Origin: Petrosia ficiformis
Taxonomy: Eukaryota; Porifera; Demospongiae; Haplosclerida; Petrosiidae
Length of the DNA: 64,000 bases
NCBI GenBank assembly: GCA_947044365.1
Contig: OX345644.1
Span: 6,946,077-7,010,076, forward strand
Reading direction: 5' to 3'
Each line of letters begins with the position of its first letter. Within the stretch, counting starts at the first letter, position 1. Under the pieces are notes generated by a model, which saw only the letters and a list, made by a program, of their open reading frames with translations, did not search any database and was not told the DNA's origin. The position numbers and the translations under genes are program-made. This document shows, in pieces, positions 50,901 to 62,800 of this stretch.

Positions 50901-51283
50901 AGAGTTAGATAATGATGTCCTTAATATGTTTCCAAAGTAGTTTTGATCAATAATATTGTGGGTGAGAACCGTGAGCGTTGTAATATTCTATCAAAATTTG
51001 AATTTTTACCCTGAACTATAGCCTTTGTACTGATTTTTCATTACAAAATCGATCCTTTCAGATTGAGCCGAAACTGTTCCTAGAGTTAGATAATGGTGTC
51101 CTTAATATGTTCCCAAAGTGGTTTTGATCAATAATATTATCTGTTAGAACGGTGAGGATTTTAATATTCTATCCAAATTTGAATTTTTACCTTGAACTAT
51201 AGCCTTTGTACTGATTTTTCATTGCAAAATCGATCCTTTCATATTGAGCCGAAACTGTTCCTAGAGTTAGATAATGATGTCCT
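41976..51283 (-). repeat. 181-bp satellite array, family A, inverted (about 51 units)
   Basis: About 51 units of roughly 181 bp with the phrases 'gagcattttaatattct', 'ccctgaactatagcctttg', 'gccgaaactgttcctagag' and 'gataatgatgtccttaat'. The reverse complement aligns along its length with the 180-bp unit at 1-2220 (shared 'aaggacatcattatcta', 'aatattaaaatgctc', 'ctatagttca'), so both arrays are one family in opposite orientation. A block of about 16 units (roughly 44.9-47.8 kb) is repeated at a distance of 2898 bp: marker variants 'gtcctgaacatg' at 45121 and 48019, and 'ggtttcgat' at 46772 and 49670. The left-array palindrome is not kept here; only its right half is recognisable. Confidence 0.95.
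51279..51283. other. Target-site duplication, left copy (GTCCT)
   Basis: GTCCT just outside the left LTR. The same five bases follow the right LTR (53251-53255), and in undisturbed satellite units GTCCT is followed directly by TAATATG, as seen on the right side. Confidence 0.92.
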
Positions 51284-51455
51284 TGTAACGTTGTGATAAC
51301 TTTCTTATTTGATTCAACCAGATTTTCACTATCTCTGAGTATCTCACTAAAAACTAATAAAATCAGCGCTTAAATAACATTACAACCATGCAAATACAAA
51401 TACCATAAATACAGAAAATACCTAATAATTCATAGATATGTATCAGGTTATCACA
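51284..51455 (-). repeat. 3' LTR of the gypsy element
   Basis: 172 bp, TG...CA ends. It matches the 5' LTR except for small indels (about 7-10 bp) and several substitutions, so the insertion is not recent. A polypurine tract (minus strand AAGAGAGGAGAGAA) lies just inside, at about 51458-51472. Confidence 0.9.
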
Positions 51456-51478
51456 GTTCTCTCCTCTCTTAATGCCAG

Positions 51479-52017
51479 GCTTCTTCATCGAAACGTTGTG
51501 GAGGTCGTCTATTCCTAGTAGGGTACCTATTATTATGAGGTTGTTCCATTGGAGTAGGTGTCTGTTCCAGTGAAACTTCAATTTCTGGAATATAATCACA
51601 CATACGATGACGCATTTGATTCTTGTGTCTTTTCACATTGTTATTTGAATCTTGAAGATGCACTACGAAAGTTACATTTCCTTTACGTTCTACGACAGTA
51701 CCAGGTATCCATTTTCTTGGACTTTCCTTAGAAAAATTATGTACATAGACAAGATCACCGACAACAAAATCTCTATCCTTAGTGTGGCTATCAAATAACT
51801 GCTTTTGCTTCTGTTGTTTTTCGACAACTTTCGATTTCAACTGGGGTTGTAACAAATCAAAACGAGTACGTAATTGTCTGCTGAACATTAACTCTGAGGG
51901 AGACATGTCTGTGGTACTATGAGGTGTTATTCGATAATTGAATAAAAACCTCGCTAGTTTCAATTCTATTGTACCTTCGGATAATCTCTTCATCCCCCCT
52001 TTGAAAGCTTGAACCAT
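51479..52017 (-). pseudogene. Integrase C-terminal fragment of the gypsy element
   Basis: Starts within the integrase core end (MVQAFKGGMKRL, LARFLFNYRITPHSTTDMSP). It continues through the C-terminal SH3-like part (FVVGDLVYVHNF, KWIPGTVVERKGNVTFVVH) to a tail RYPTRNRRPPQRF. The catalytic D,D,E residues are absent because of the upstream deletion. Confidence 0.9.
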
Positions 52018-52059
52018 TCTTTCTGCTAGACGTTTATTCCAAAAATACAGGCTAATCCT

Positions 52060-52560
52060 TCTTTTTTTTGAGTTGAGAATATCGTTTTTCGGTCTCTGTG
52101 AGAGTACGAGATGTGAAGCCTATGGGCTTCTCTGCCCCATTGGGTAAACGGTGAGCTAGAACTGCTCCAATTCCATAATTTGAAGCATCACACGCTAGGA
52201 TTAATTCGAGAGAGGGATCGAAATGGAGCAATAAATTTGATGACATCAATAATTTTTTTGAATTTTGGAACGTTTCCTCTTCTGTTATTGACCACTTCCA
52301 TGGTGTCTGCTTCCTGAGCAACCTATATAAAGGAAAAAGAACATTTGACAAATTAGGTAAAAATCTGCCATAGTATGACAGCAGTCCAAATAGGATTTTA
52401 ACTGAGTCACATTTTTGGGGCTAGGCACATCTCGAATAGCTTGTAGCTTCTCCTCAGTGGGATGTAGCCTATCTTCATCTATAGTGTATCCCAAATATGA
52501 GACTGCTGCTCCTGTATCTAACTCCATTAGTACAGGTTTCCCTTCAATGTAAATAGTCAT
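52060..52560 (-). pseudogene. Protease / reverse transcriptase C-terminal / RNase H fragment of the gypsy element
   Basis: The protease start MTIYIEGKPVLMELDTGAAV is fused directly to RT C-terminal YLGYTIDEDRLHPTEEK, showing deletion of the RT core. A frameshift falls near 52385-52400. RNase H start (FDPSLELILACDASNYGIGA) ends at an A8 run (minus strand, near 52065) with another shift. Confidence 0.88.
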
Positions 52561-52689
52561 TTGTATTGGATTATTTCCCTCTCCTATGTGGTTTATTAGA
52601 AGTTCAACTGGATCCTCCTCTTTCTCAGTTATTTGCTTTATGGATTGAGGCTTATGGTTTGGGGGATGGACCTGTCTGGCTTTTGGGAG

Positions 52690-52962
52690 GTTCTACAAAC
52701 TCTTTGAATGTGACCTACTTTGCCACAACTCAGACACTTGGCTTGCTTGAATTGATTCCTCTGGTTTACGTATGCGAGTATGGAATTTGTATCTCTGAAC
52801 GATTTCCGACGGAGTGGGATTATGATGTTCTTTCAACACTTTTACTAAATCCTCGTATGATTTTTCTCCAGGCTTGTCTGGTGCGATCAGACTAGAGAGG
52901 AGTTTGTAGGTGGTCCGTCCTATGATTGATAGAAACATGCACTGACCGTTTCTTCGCAGCAT
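52690..52962 (-). pseudogene. Gag fragment with CCHC zinc knuckle
   Basis: Capsid-like stretch (TYKLLSSLIAPDKPGEKSYE, LVKVLKEHHNPTPSEI, QRYKFHTRIRK) followed in another frame by CLSCGKVGHIQRVC. It is typical of Ty3/gypsy Gag. The N-terminal part is missing. Confidence 0.85.
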
Positions 52963-53095
52963 CTTATATGCCGTTTACCTCGAGAAAGTGTTGAAATCTC
53001 TCCGAATATTGCTCCCAACTTTCAAGCTTGGGGTCGAATTCACCAACTCGTCCTATCACTCCTGCCATGTCAGTATCCAGTATCCTCGTCGCCAA

Positions 53096-53250
53096 TGTAA
53101 CGTTATAATATTTGATTCAACTAGATTTTCACTATCTCTGAGTATCTCACTAAAAACTAATAAAATCAGCAACATTACAACCATACAAATACAAATACCA
53201 TAAATACAGAAAACACCTAATAATTCATACACATGTATCAGGTTATCACA
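53096..53250 (-). repeat. 5' LTR of the gypsy element
   Basis: 155 bp. The adjoining internal bases on the minus strand read TTGGCGACGAGGATACTGG, a plausible tRNA primer-binding site starting TGG. The target duplication GTCCT follows at 53251-53255. Confidence 0.88.
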
Positions 53251-53835
53251 GTCCTTAATATGTTTCCAAAGTGGTTTTGATCAACTGTTAAAACCGTGAG
53301 CATTTTAATATTCTATCAAAATTTGAATTTTTACCCTGAACTATAGACTTTGTACTGATTTTTTATTGCCAAATCAATCATTTGAAATTTGGTCGAAACT
53401 GTTCCTAGAGTTAGATAATGATGTCCTCAATAGGTTTCCAAAGAGGTTTTGATCAATAATATTGTGGGTGAGAACTGTGAGCATTTTAATATTCTATCAA
53501 AATTTGAATTTTTACCCTGAACTATAGCCTTTGTACTGATTTTTCATTGCAAAATCAATCATTTCAGATTGAGCCGAAACTGTTCCTAGAGTTAGATAAT
53601 GATGTCCTTAATATGTTTCCAAAGTGGTTTTGATCAATAATATTATCTGTTAGTACCGTGAGCATTTTAGTGTTCTCTTGTAATTTGAATTTTGCCCTGA
53701 GCCTTTGTACTGATTTTTCATTGCAAAATCAATTCTGTCAGATTGAGCCGAAACTGTTCCTAGAGTTAGATAATGATGTTCTTAATAGGTTTGCAAAGTG
53801 GTTTTGATCAATAATATTGGGGGTGAGAAACGTGA
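53251..53835 (-). repeat. Continuation of the inverted family A array beyond the LTR element
   Basis: About three more, more diverged units (inverted family A). The last is cut after 'gggtgagaaacgtgag', where the sequence changes abruptly to the minisatellite. Confidence 0.92.
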
Positions 53836-56800
53836 GAAGAACTTCCAGCACTTCAACTGGTTGATAGGCAGGCACAGAAGTACATGGACAGCCAACTTGT
53901 CTGAAGGGAAGATGGCACACAAGGAAGCAAACATCTCTGGATGGATGATAGTACCTACACCCCAATGGTCTAAACAACACTCTCCCAGCAGAACTTCCAA
54001 CACTTCAACCCAACTGATTGGCACACTAGTACCTGTGCAGCCAACATCCGCAGAACTTCCAACACTTGAACCCAACTGATAGGTACACAAGTACCTGTGC
54101 ATTAACATCTGCAGAACTTCCTACACTTGACCCAACCGATAGGCACACAAGTACCTGTGCATCCACCATCTCTGAAGGGAAGATGGCACTAACACAAAGT
54201 GTGTCAGCACAACTGTCCCAGCAGAACTTCCTACACTTCAACCCAACCGATAGGTACACAAGTACCTGTGCATGCAACATCCACACAACTTCCAACATTT
54301 CAACCCAACCGATAGGCAGGCACACAAGTACCTGTGCATCCAACATCCACAGAACTTCCAACACTTCAACCCAACCGATAGGTACACAAGTACCTGTGCA
54401 TCCAACATCCGCAGAACTTCCAAAACTTCAACACAACCAATAGGCAGGCACACAAGTACCTGGGTGGCCAACTTGTCTGAAAGATGGTATAGCATACTGT
54501 GTGTAGCACAACACTTCCAGCAGCAGAACTTCCAACACTTCAACCCAACTGATAGGCAGGCACACAAGTACCTGTGTGGCCAACATGGGCAGAACTTCCA
54601 ACACTTCAACCCAATCGATAGGTACACAAGTACCTGTGCATCCAACATCCGCAGAACTTCCAACATTTCAACTCAACCGATAGGCAGGCACACAAAGACC
54701 TGTGTGGCCAACATCCGCAGAACTTCCAACACTTCAACCCAATCGATAGGTACACAACTACCTGTACTACCAACATCCGCAGAACTTCCAACACTTCAAT
54801 ACAACCGATAGGCAGGCACACAAATACCTGTGTGGCCAACATGCGCAGAACTTCCAACACTTTAACCCAATCGATAGGTACACTATGCGCAGAACTTCCA
54901 ACACTTCAACCCAATCGATAGGTACAATAGTACCTATGCATCCAACATCAACAGAACTTCCAACACTTCAACCCAACCGATAGGCAGGCACACAAGTACC
55001 TGTGTGGCCAACATGCACAGAACTTCCAACACTTCAACCCAATCGATAGGTACACAAGTACCTGTGCATCCAACATCCGCAGAACTTCCAACACTTCAAC
55101 CCAACCGTTAGGCAGGCACACAAGTACCCAGGTGGCCAACATGCGCAGAACTTCCAACACTTTAAACCAATCGATAGGTACACAAGTACCTGTGCAGCCA
55201 ACATCCGCAGAACTTCCAACACTTCAACACAACTGATAGGCAGGCACACAAGTACCTGTGTGGCCAACATGCACAGAACTTCCAACACTTCAACCCAACC
55301 GATAGGTACACAAGTACCTGTGCATCCTGTGCATCCAACATCCGCAGAACTTCCAACACTTCAACCCAATCGATAGGTACACAAGTACCTGTGCATCCAA
55401 CATCCGCAGAACTTCCAACACTTCAACCCAACCGATAGGCAGGCACACAAGTACCTGTGTGGCCAACTTCTCCGAAGGGAAGAGAATACTTACACACAAG
55501 TGTAAACACAACTTGCCCAATACAACTCCCAACATACTCTGACAGACTATATGAACAACAATTTAGTCTGAACCTACACCTCTATAATATAGCACTACCT
55601 CCACTTGTGACAACTGTGTTTACAACAAAACCAACCGGTAGGCACACAAAGAAGCAAACATCTCTGGATGGATGATAGTCCTATACACAACGGTCTAAAC
55701 AACGCTCTCCCTCCAGAACTTCCAACACTTCAAACCAACCGATATGCAGGCACACAAGTAGTACCTGTGCAGCCAACATTTCTGAAGGGAAGATGGTACT
55801 AACATTCAGTGTGTTAGCAGCAAATCTCTCCCAACACATCAAACCAACCGATAGACACTGGAGTACCTGTGTATCCAACATCTTCAGAAGTTCTAACCCT
55901 TCAACCCAACTGATAGGCACACAAGCACCTGTGCATCCAACATCCACAGGACTTCCAACACTTCAACCCAACTGATAGGCACACACGTACCTAGGTGTAC
56001 ATGCAACATCCACAGAACTTCCAACACTTCAACCCAACCGATAGGCAGGCACACAAGTACCTGTGTGGCCAACATGCGCAGAACTTCCAACACTTCAACC
56101 CAACCGATAGGTACACAAGTACCTGTGCATCCAACATCCGCAGAACTTCCAACTCTTCAACCCAACCGTTAGGCAGGCACACAAGTACCCAGGTGGCCAA
56201 CATGCGCAGAACTTCCAACACTTTAAACAAATCGATAGGTACACAAGTACCTGTGCAGCCAACATCCACAGAACTTCCAACACTTCAACCCAATCGATAG
56301 GTACACAAGTACCTGTGCATCCAACATCCGCAGAACTTCCAACACTTCAACCCAACCGATAGGCAGGCACACAAGTACCTGTGTGGCCAACTTCTCCGAA
56401 GGGAAGAGAATACTTACACACAAGTGTAAACACAACTTGCCCAATACAACTCCCAACATACTCTGACAGACTATATGAACAACAATTTAGTCTGAACCTA
56501 CACCTCTATAATATAGCACTGCCTCCACATGTGACAACTGTGTTTACAACAAAACCAACCGGTAGGCACACAAGGAAGCCAACATTTCTGGATGGATGAT
56601 AGTCCGACACAAAACGGTTTAAACAACGCTCTCCCTCCAGAACTTCCAACACTTCGAACCAACCGATATGCAGGCACACAAGTAGTACCTGTGCAGCCAA
56701 CTTGTCTAAAGGGAAGATGGCACTAACATACAGTGTGTTAGCAAAACTCTCCCAACACATCAAACCAACCGATAGACACTGGAGTACCTGTGCATCCAAC

Positions 56801-59800
56801 ATCTTCAGAAGTTCTAACCCTTCAACCCAACTGATAGGCACACTAGCACCTGTGCATCCAACATCCACAGGACTTCCAACACTTCAACCCAACTGATAGG
56901 CACACACGTACCTGTACATGCAACATCCACAGAACTTCCAACACTTCAACCCAACCGATAGGAAGGCACACAAGTATATCTGTGGCCAACATGCGCAGAA
57001 CTTCCAACACTTCAACCCAATCGATAGGTACACAAGTACCTGTGCATCTAACATCCGCAGAACTTCCAACACTTCAACCCAACCGATAGGCAGGCACACA
57101 AGTACCTGTGTGGCCAACATGCGCAGAACTTCCAACACTTCAACCCAACCGATAGGTACACAAGTATCTGTGCATCCAACATCTGCAGAACTTCCAACAC
57201 TTCAACCCAACCGATAGGCAGGCACACAAGTACCTGTGTGGCCAACATGCGCAGAACTTCCAACACTTCAACCCAACCGATAGGTACACAAGTACCTGTG
57301 CATCCAACATCCGCAGAACTTCCAACACTTCAACCCAACCGATAGGCAGGCACACAAGTACCCAAGTCGGTACACTATGCGCAGAAATTCCAACACTTCA
57401 ACCCAATCCATAGGTACACAAGTACCTGTGCATCCAACATCCACAGAACTTCCAACACTTCAACCCAACCGATAGGCAGGCACACAAGTACCCATGTGGC
57501 CAACATGCGCAGAACTTCCAACACTTCAAACCAATCGATAGGCACACAAGTACCTGTGCAGCCAACATCCGCAGAACTTCCAACACTTCAACCCAACCGA
57601 TAGGCAGGCACACAAGTACCCAAGTCGGTACACTATGCGCAGAAATTCCAACACTTCAACCCAATCCATAGGTACACAAGTACCTGTGCAGCCAACATCC
57701 ACAGAACTTCCAACACTTCAACCCAACCGATAGGAAGGCACACAAGTATATCTGTGGCCAACATGCGCAGAACTTCCAACACTTCAACCCAATCCATAGG
57801 TACACAAGTACCTGTGCATCTAACATCCGCAGAACTTCCAACACTTCAACCCAACCGATAGGCAGGCACACAAGTACCTGTGTGGCCAACATGCGCAGAA
57901 CTTCCAACACTTCAACCCAACCGATAGGTACACAAGTATCTGTGCATCCAACATCCGCAGAACTTCCAACACTTCAACCCAACCGGTAGGCAGGCACACA
58001 AGTACCTGTGTGGCCAACATGCGCAGAACTTCCAACACTTCAAACCAACCGATAGGTACACAAGTACCTGTGCATCCAACATCCGCAGAACTTCCAACAC
58101 TTCAACCCAACCGATAGGCAGGCACACAGGTACCCAAGTCGGTACACTATGCACAGAAATTCCAACACTTCAAACCAATCGATAGGCACACAAGTACCTG
58201 TGCAGCCAACATCCGCAGAACTTCCAACACTTCAACCCAACCAATAGGCAGGCACACAAGTACCTGTGTGGCCAACTTCTCCGAAGGGAAGAGAATACTT
58301 ACACACAAGTGTAAACACAACTTGCCCAATACAACTCCCAACATACTCTGACAGACTATATGAACAACAATTTAGTCTGAACCTACACCTCTATAATATA
58401 GCACTACCTCCACTTGTGACAACTGTGTTTACAACAAAACCAACCAGCCAAGGAAGCCAACATCTCTGGATGGATGATAGTCCTATACACAACGGTCTAA
58501 GCAACGCTCTCCCTCCAGAACTTCCAACACTTCAAACCAACCGATAGGCAGGCACTCAAGCAGTACCTGTACAGCCAACTTGTCTGAAGGGAAGATGGCA
58601 CACAAGGAAGCCAACAACTCTGGATGGATGATAGTACCCACACCCAACAGTCTAAACACTCTCCTCCAGAACTTCCAACACTTCAAACCAACCAATACAC
58701 ACACCAAGTACCTGTGCAGCCAACTTGTCTGAAGGGAAGATGGTATAGCATACAGTGTGTTAGCACAACTTCCAACACTTCAACCCAACCAATAGGCAGG
58801 CAGAGACGTACCTGTGCGGCCAACTTGTCTCAAGGCAAGCATACAGTGTGTTAGCACAACTCTTCCAGCAGCAGAACATCCAACACTTCAACCCAACCGA
58901 TAGGCACACAGGTATCTGTGCATCCAACATCCGCAGAACTTCCAACACTGGACCCAACCTATAGGCACACAAGTACCTGTGCAGCCAACTTGTCTGAATC
59001 AATGGGCAGGCACAGAGGTACCTGGGCGGCCAACTTGTCTGAAGGTAACATGGTATAGCATACAGTGTGTTAGCACAACTCTTCCAGCAGCAGAACATCC
59101 AACACTTCAACCAAACCCATAGGCACACATGTACCTGTGCATCCAACATCCGCAGAACTTCCAACACTGGACCCAACCTATAGGCACACAAGTACCTGTG
59201 CAGCCAACTTGTCTGAACCAATGGGCAGGCACAGAGGTACCTGGGCGGCCAACTTGTCTGAAAGTAAGATAGTATAGCATACAGAGTGTTAGCACAACTC
59301 ATCCAGCAGCAGAACATCCAACACTTCAACCAAACAGATAGGCACACAGGTACCTGTGCATCCAACATCCGCAGAACTTCCAACACTGGACCCAACCTAT
59401 AGGCACACAAGTACCTGTGCAGCCAACTTGTCTGAACCAATAGGCAGGCACAGAGGTACCTGGGCGGCCAACTTGTCTGAAGGTAAGATGGTATAGCATA
59501 CAGTGTGTTAACACAACTCTTCCAGCAGGAGAACATCCAACAGTTCAACCCAACCGATAGGCACACAGGTACATGTGCATCCAACATACACAGAACTTCC
59601 AACACTTCAACCCAACTGATTGGCACACTAGTACCTGTGCAGCCAACATCTCATACACAGTGTTAGCACAACTCATCCAGCAGCAGAACATCCAACACTT
59701 CAACCAAACAGATAGGCACACAGGTACCTGTGCATCCAACATCGGCAGAACTTCCAACACTGGACCCAACCTATAGGCACACAAGTACCTGTGCAGCCAA

Positions 59801-62800
59801 CTTGTCTGAACCAATAGGCAGGCACAGAGGTACCTGGGCGGCCAACTTGTCTGAAGGTAAGAAGGTATAGCATACAGTGTGTTAGCACAACTCTTCCAGC
59901 AGGAGAACATCCAACAGTTCAACCCAACCGATAGGCACACAGGTACATGTGCATCCAACATACACAGAACTTCCAACACTTCAACCCAACTGATAGGCAC
60001 ACTAGCACCTGTGCATCCAACATCCACAGGACTTCCAACACTTCAACCCAACTGATAGGCACACACGTACCTGTACATGCAACATCCACAGAACTTCCAA
60101 CACTTCAACCCAACCGATAGGAAGGCACACAAGTATATCTGTGGCCAACATGCGCAGAACTTCCAACACTTCAACCCAATCGATAGGTACACAAGTACCT
60201 GTGCATCTAACATCCGCAGAACTTCCAACACTTCAAACCAACCGATAGGCAGGCACACAAAGTACCTGTGTGGCCAACATGCGCAGAACTTCCAACACTT
60301 CAACCCAACCGATAGGTACACAAGTATCTGTGCATCCAACATCCGCAGAACTTCCAACACTTCAACCCAACCGATAGGCAGGCACACAAGTACCTGTGTG
60401 GCCAACATGCGCAGAACTTCCAACACTTCAACCCAACCGATAGGTACACAAGTACCTGTGCATCCAACATCCGCAGAACTTCCAACACTTCAACCCAACC
60501 GATAGGCAGGCACACAAGTACCCAAGTCGGTACACTATGCGCAGAAATTCCAACACTTCAACCCAATCGATAGGTACACAAGTACCTGTGCATCCAACAT
60601 CCACAGAACTTCCAACACTTCAACCCAACCGATAGGCAGGCACACAAGTACCCATGTGGCCAACATGCGCAGAACTTCCAACACTTCAAACCAATCGATA
60701 GGCACACAAGTACCTGTGCAGCCAACATCCGCAGAACTTCCAACACTTCAACCCAACCGATAGGCAGGCACACAAGTACCTGTGTGGCCAACTTCTCCGA
60801 AGGGAAGAGAATACTTACACACAAGTGTAAACACAACTTGCCCAATACAACTCCCAACATACTCTGACAGACTATATGAACAACAATTTAGTCTGAACCT
60901 ACACCTCTATAATATAGCACTACCTCCACCAGTGACAACAGTGTTTACAACAAAACCAACTGGTAGGCAAACAAGGAAGCCAACATCTCTGGATGGATGA
61001 TAGTCCTATACACAACGGTCTAAGCAACGCTCTCCCTCCAGAACTTCCAACACTTCAAACCAACCGATAGGCAGGCACTCAAGCAGTACCTGTATAGCCA
61101 AGTTGTCTGAAGGGAAGATGGCACACAAGGAAGCCAACAACTCTGGATGGATGATAGTCCTATACACAACGGTCTAAGCAACGCTCTCCCTTCAGAACTT
61201 CCAACACTTCAAACCAACCGATAGGCAGGCACTCAAGCAGTACCTGTACAGCCAACTTGTCTGAAGGGAAGATGGCACACAAGGAAGCCAACAACTCTGG
61301 ATGGATAATAGTACCCACACCCAACAGTCTAAACACTCTCTTCCAGAACTTCCAACACTTCAAACCAACCAATACACACACCAAGTACCTGTGCAGCCAA
61401 CTTTGTCTGAAGGGAAGATGGTATAGCATACAGTGTGTTAGCACAACTTCCAACACTTCAACCCAACCAATAGGCAGGCAGAGACGTACCTGTGCGGCCA
61501 ACTTGTCTCAAGGCAAGCATACAGTGTGTTAGCACAACTCTTCCAGCAGCAGAACATCCAACACTTCAACCAAACCCATAGGCACACATGTACCTGTGCA
61601 TCCAACATCCGCAGAACTTCCAACACTGGACCCAACCTATAGGCACACAAGTACCTGTGCAGCCAACTTGTCTGAACCAATGGGCAGGCACAGAGGTACC
61701 TGGGCGGCCAACTTGTCAGAAGGTAAGAAGGTATAGCATACAGTGTGTTAGCACAACTCTTCCAGCAGGAGAACATCAAACACTTCAACCCAACCGATAG
61801 GCACACAGGTACCTGTGCATCCAACATCCACAGAACTTCCAACACTTCAACCCAACTGATTGGCACACTAGTACCTGTGCAGCCAACATCTCCGAAGCGA
61901 AGGAAATACTTACACACAAGTGTAAACACAATTTCCCCAACACAACTCCCAACATACTCTGACAGACTATATGAACAACAATTTAGTCTGAACCAAGACC
62001 TCTCTAATATAGCACTACCTCCACCAGTGACAACAGTGTTTACAACAAAACCAACTGGTAGGCAAACAAGGAAGCCAACATTTCTGGATGGATGATAGTC
62101 CTATACACAACGGTCTAAGCAACGCACTCCCTCCAGAACTTCCAACACTTCAAACCAACCAATACACACACCAAGTACCTGTGCAGCCAACTTGTCTGAA
62201 GGGAAGATGGTATAGCATACAGTGTGTTAGCACAACTTCCAACACTTCAACCCAACCAATAGGCAGGCAGAGACGTACCTGGGCGGCCAATTTGTCTGAA
62301 GGTAAGATGGTATAGCATACAGTGTGTTAGCACAACTCTTCCAGCAGCAGAACATCCAACACTTCAACCAAACCGATAGGCACACATGTACCCGTGCATC
62401 CAACATCCGCAGAACTTCCAACACTGGACCCAACCTATAGGCACACAAGTACCTGTGCAGCCAACTTGTCTGAACCAATGGGCAGGCACAGAGGTACCTG
62501 GGCGGCCAACTTGTCTGAAGGTAAGATGGTATAGCATACAGAGTGTTAGCACAACTCATCCAGAAGCAGAACATCTAACACTTCAACCCAACCGATAGGC
62601 ACACAGGTACCTGTGCATCCAACATACACAGAACTTCCAACACTTCAACCCAACTGATTGGCACACTAGTACCTGTGCAGCCAACATCTCCGAAGCGAAG
62701 AAAATACTTACACACAAGTGTAAACACAATTTCCCCAACACAACTCCCAACATACCCTGACAGACTATATGAACAACAATTTAGTCTGAACCAAGACCTC

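Larger units (their letters stand above)
51284..53250 (-). mobile_element. Internally deleted Ty3/gypsy LTR retrotransposon
   Basis: The element of 1967 bp is flanked by 5-bp target duplications and inserted in the family A array. LTRs are 53096-53250 (5') and 51284-51455 (3'), beginning TGTGATAACC and ending CGTTACA on the minus strand. In minus-strand order it holds: a Gag piece (about 52960-52740) with a CCHC knuckle (CLSCGKVGHIQRVC), a short protease start with DTGA (about 52560-52500), an abrupt jump to the reverse transcriptase C-terminal end (YLGYTIDEDRLHPTEEK), RNase H start (ACDASNYGIGAVLAH), and a jump to the integrase C-terminal half (FLFNYRITPHSTTDMSPSEL ... 51479). The RT catalytic core, most of RNase H and the integrase core are missing, and frames are shifted. 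It is therefore non-autonomous. Confidence 0.93.

Noticed and set aside
51284..53250. A complete, active retrotransposon or a retrovirus
   Set aside because: Catalytic cores of RT and integrase are deleted, frames are shifted, and there is no envelope-like frame.
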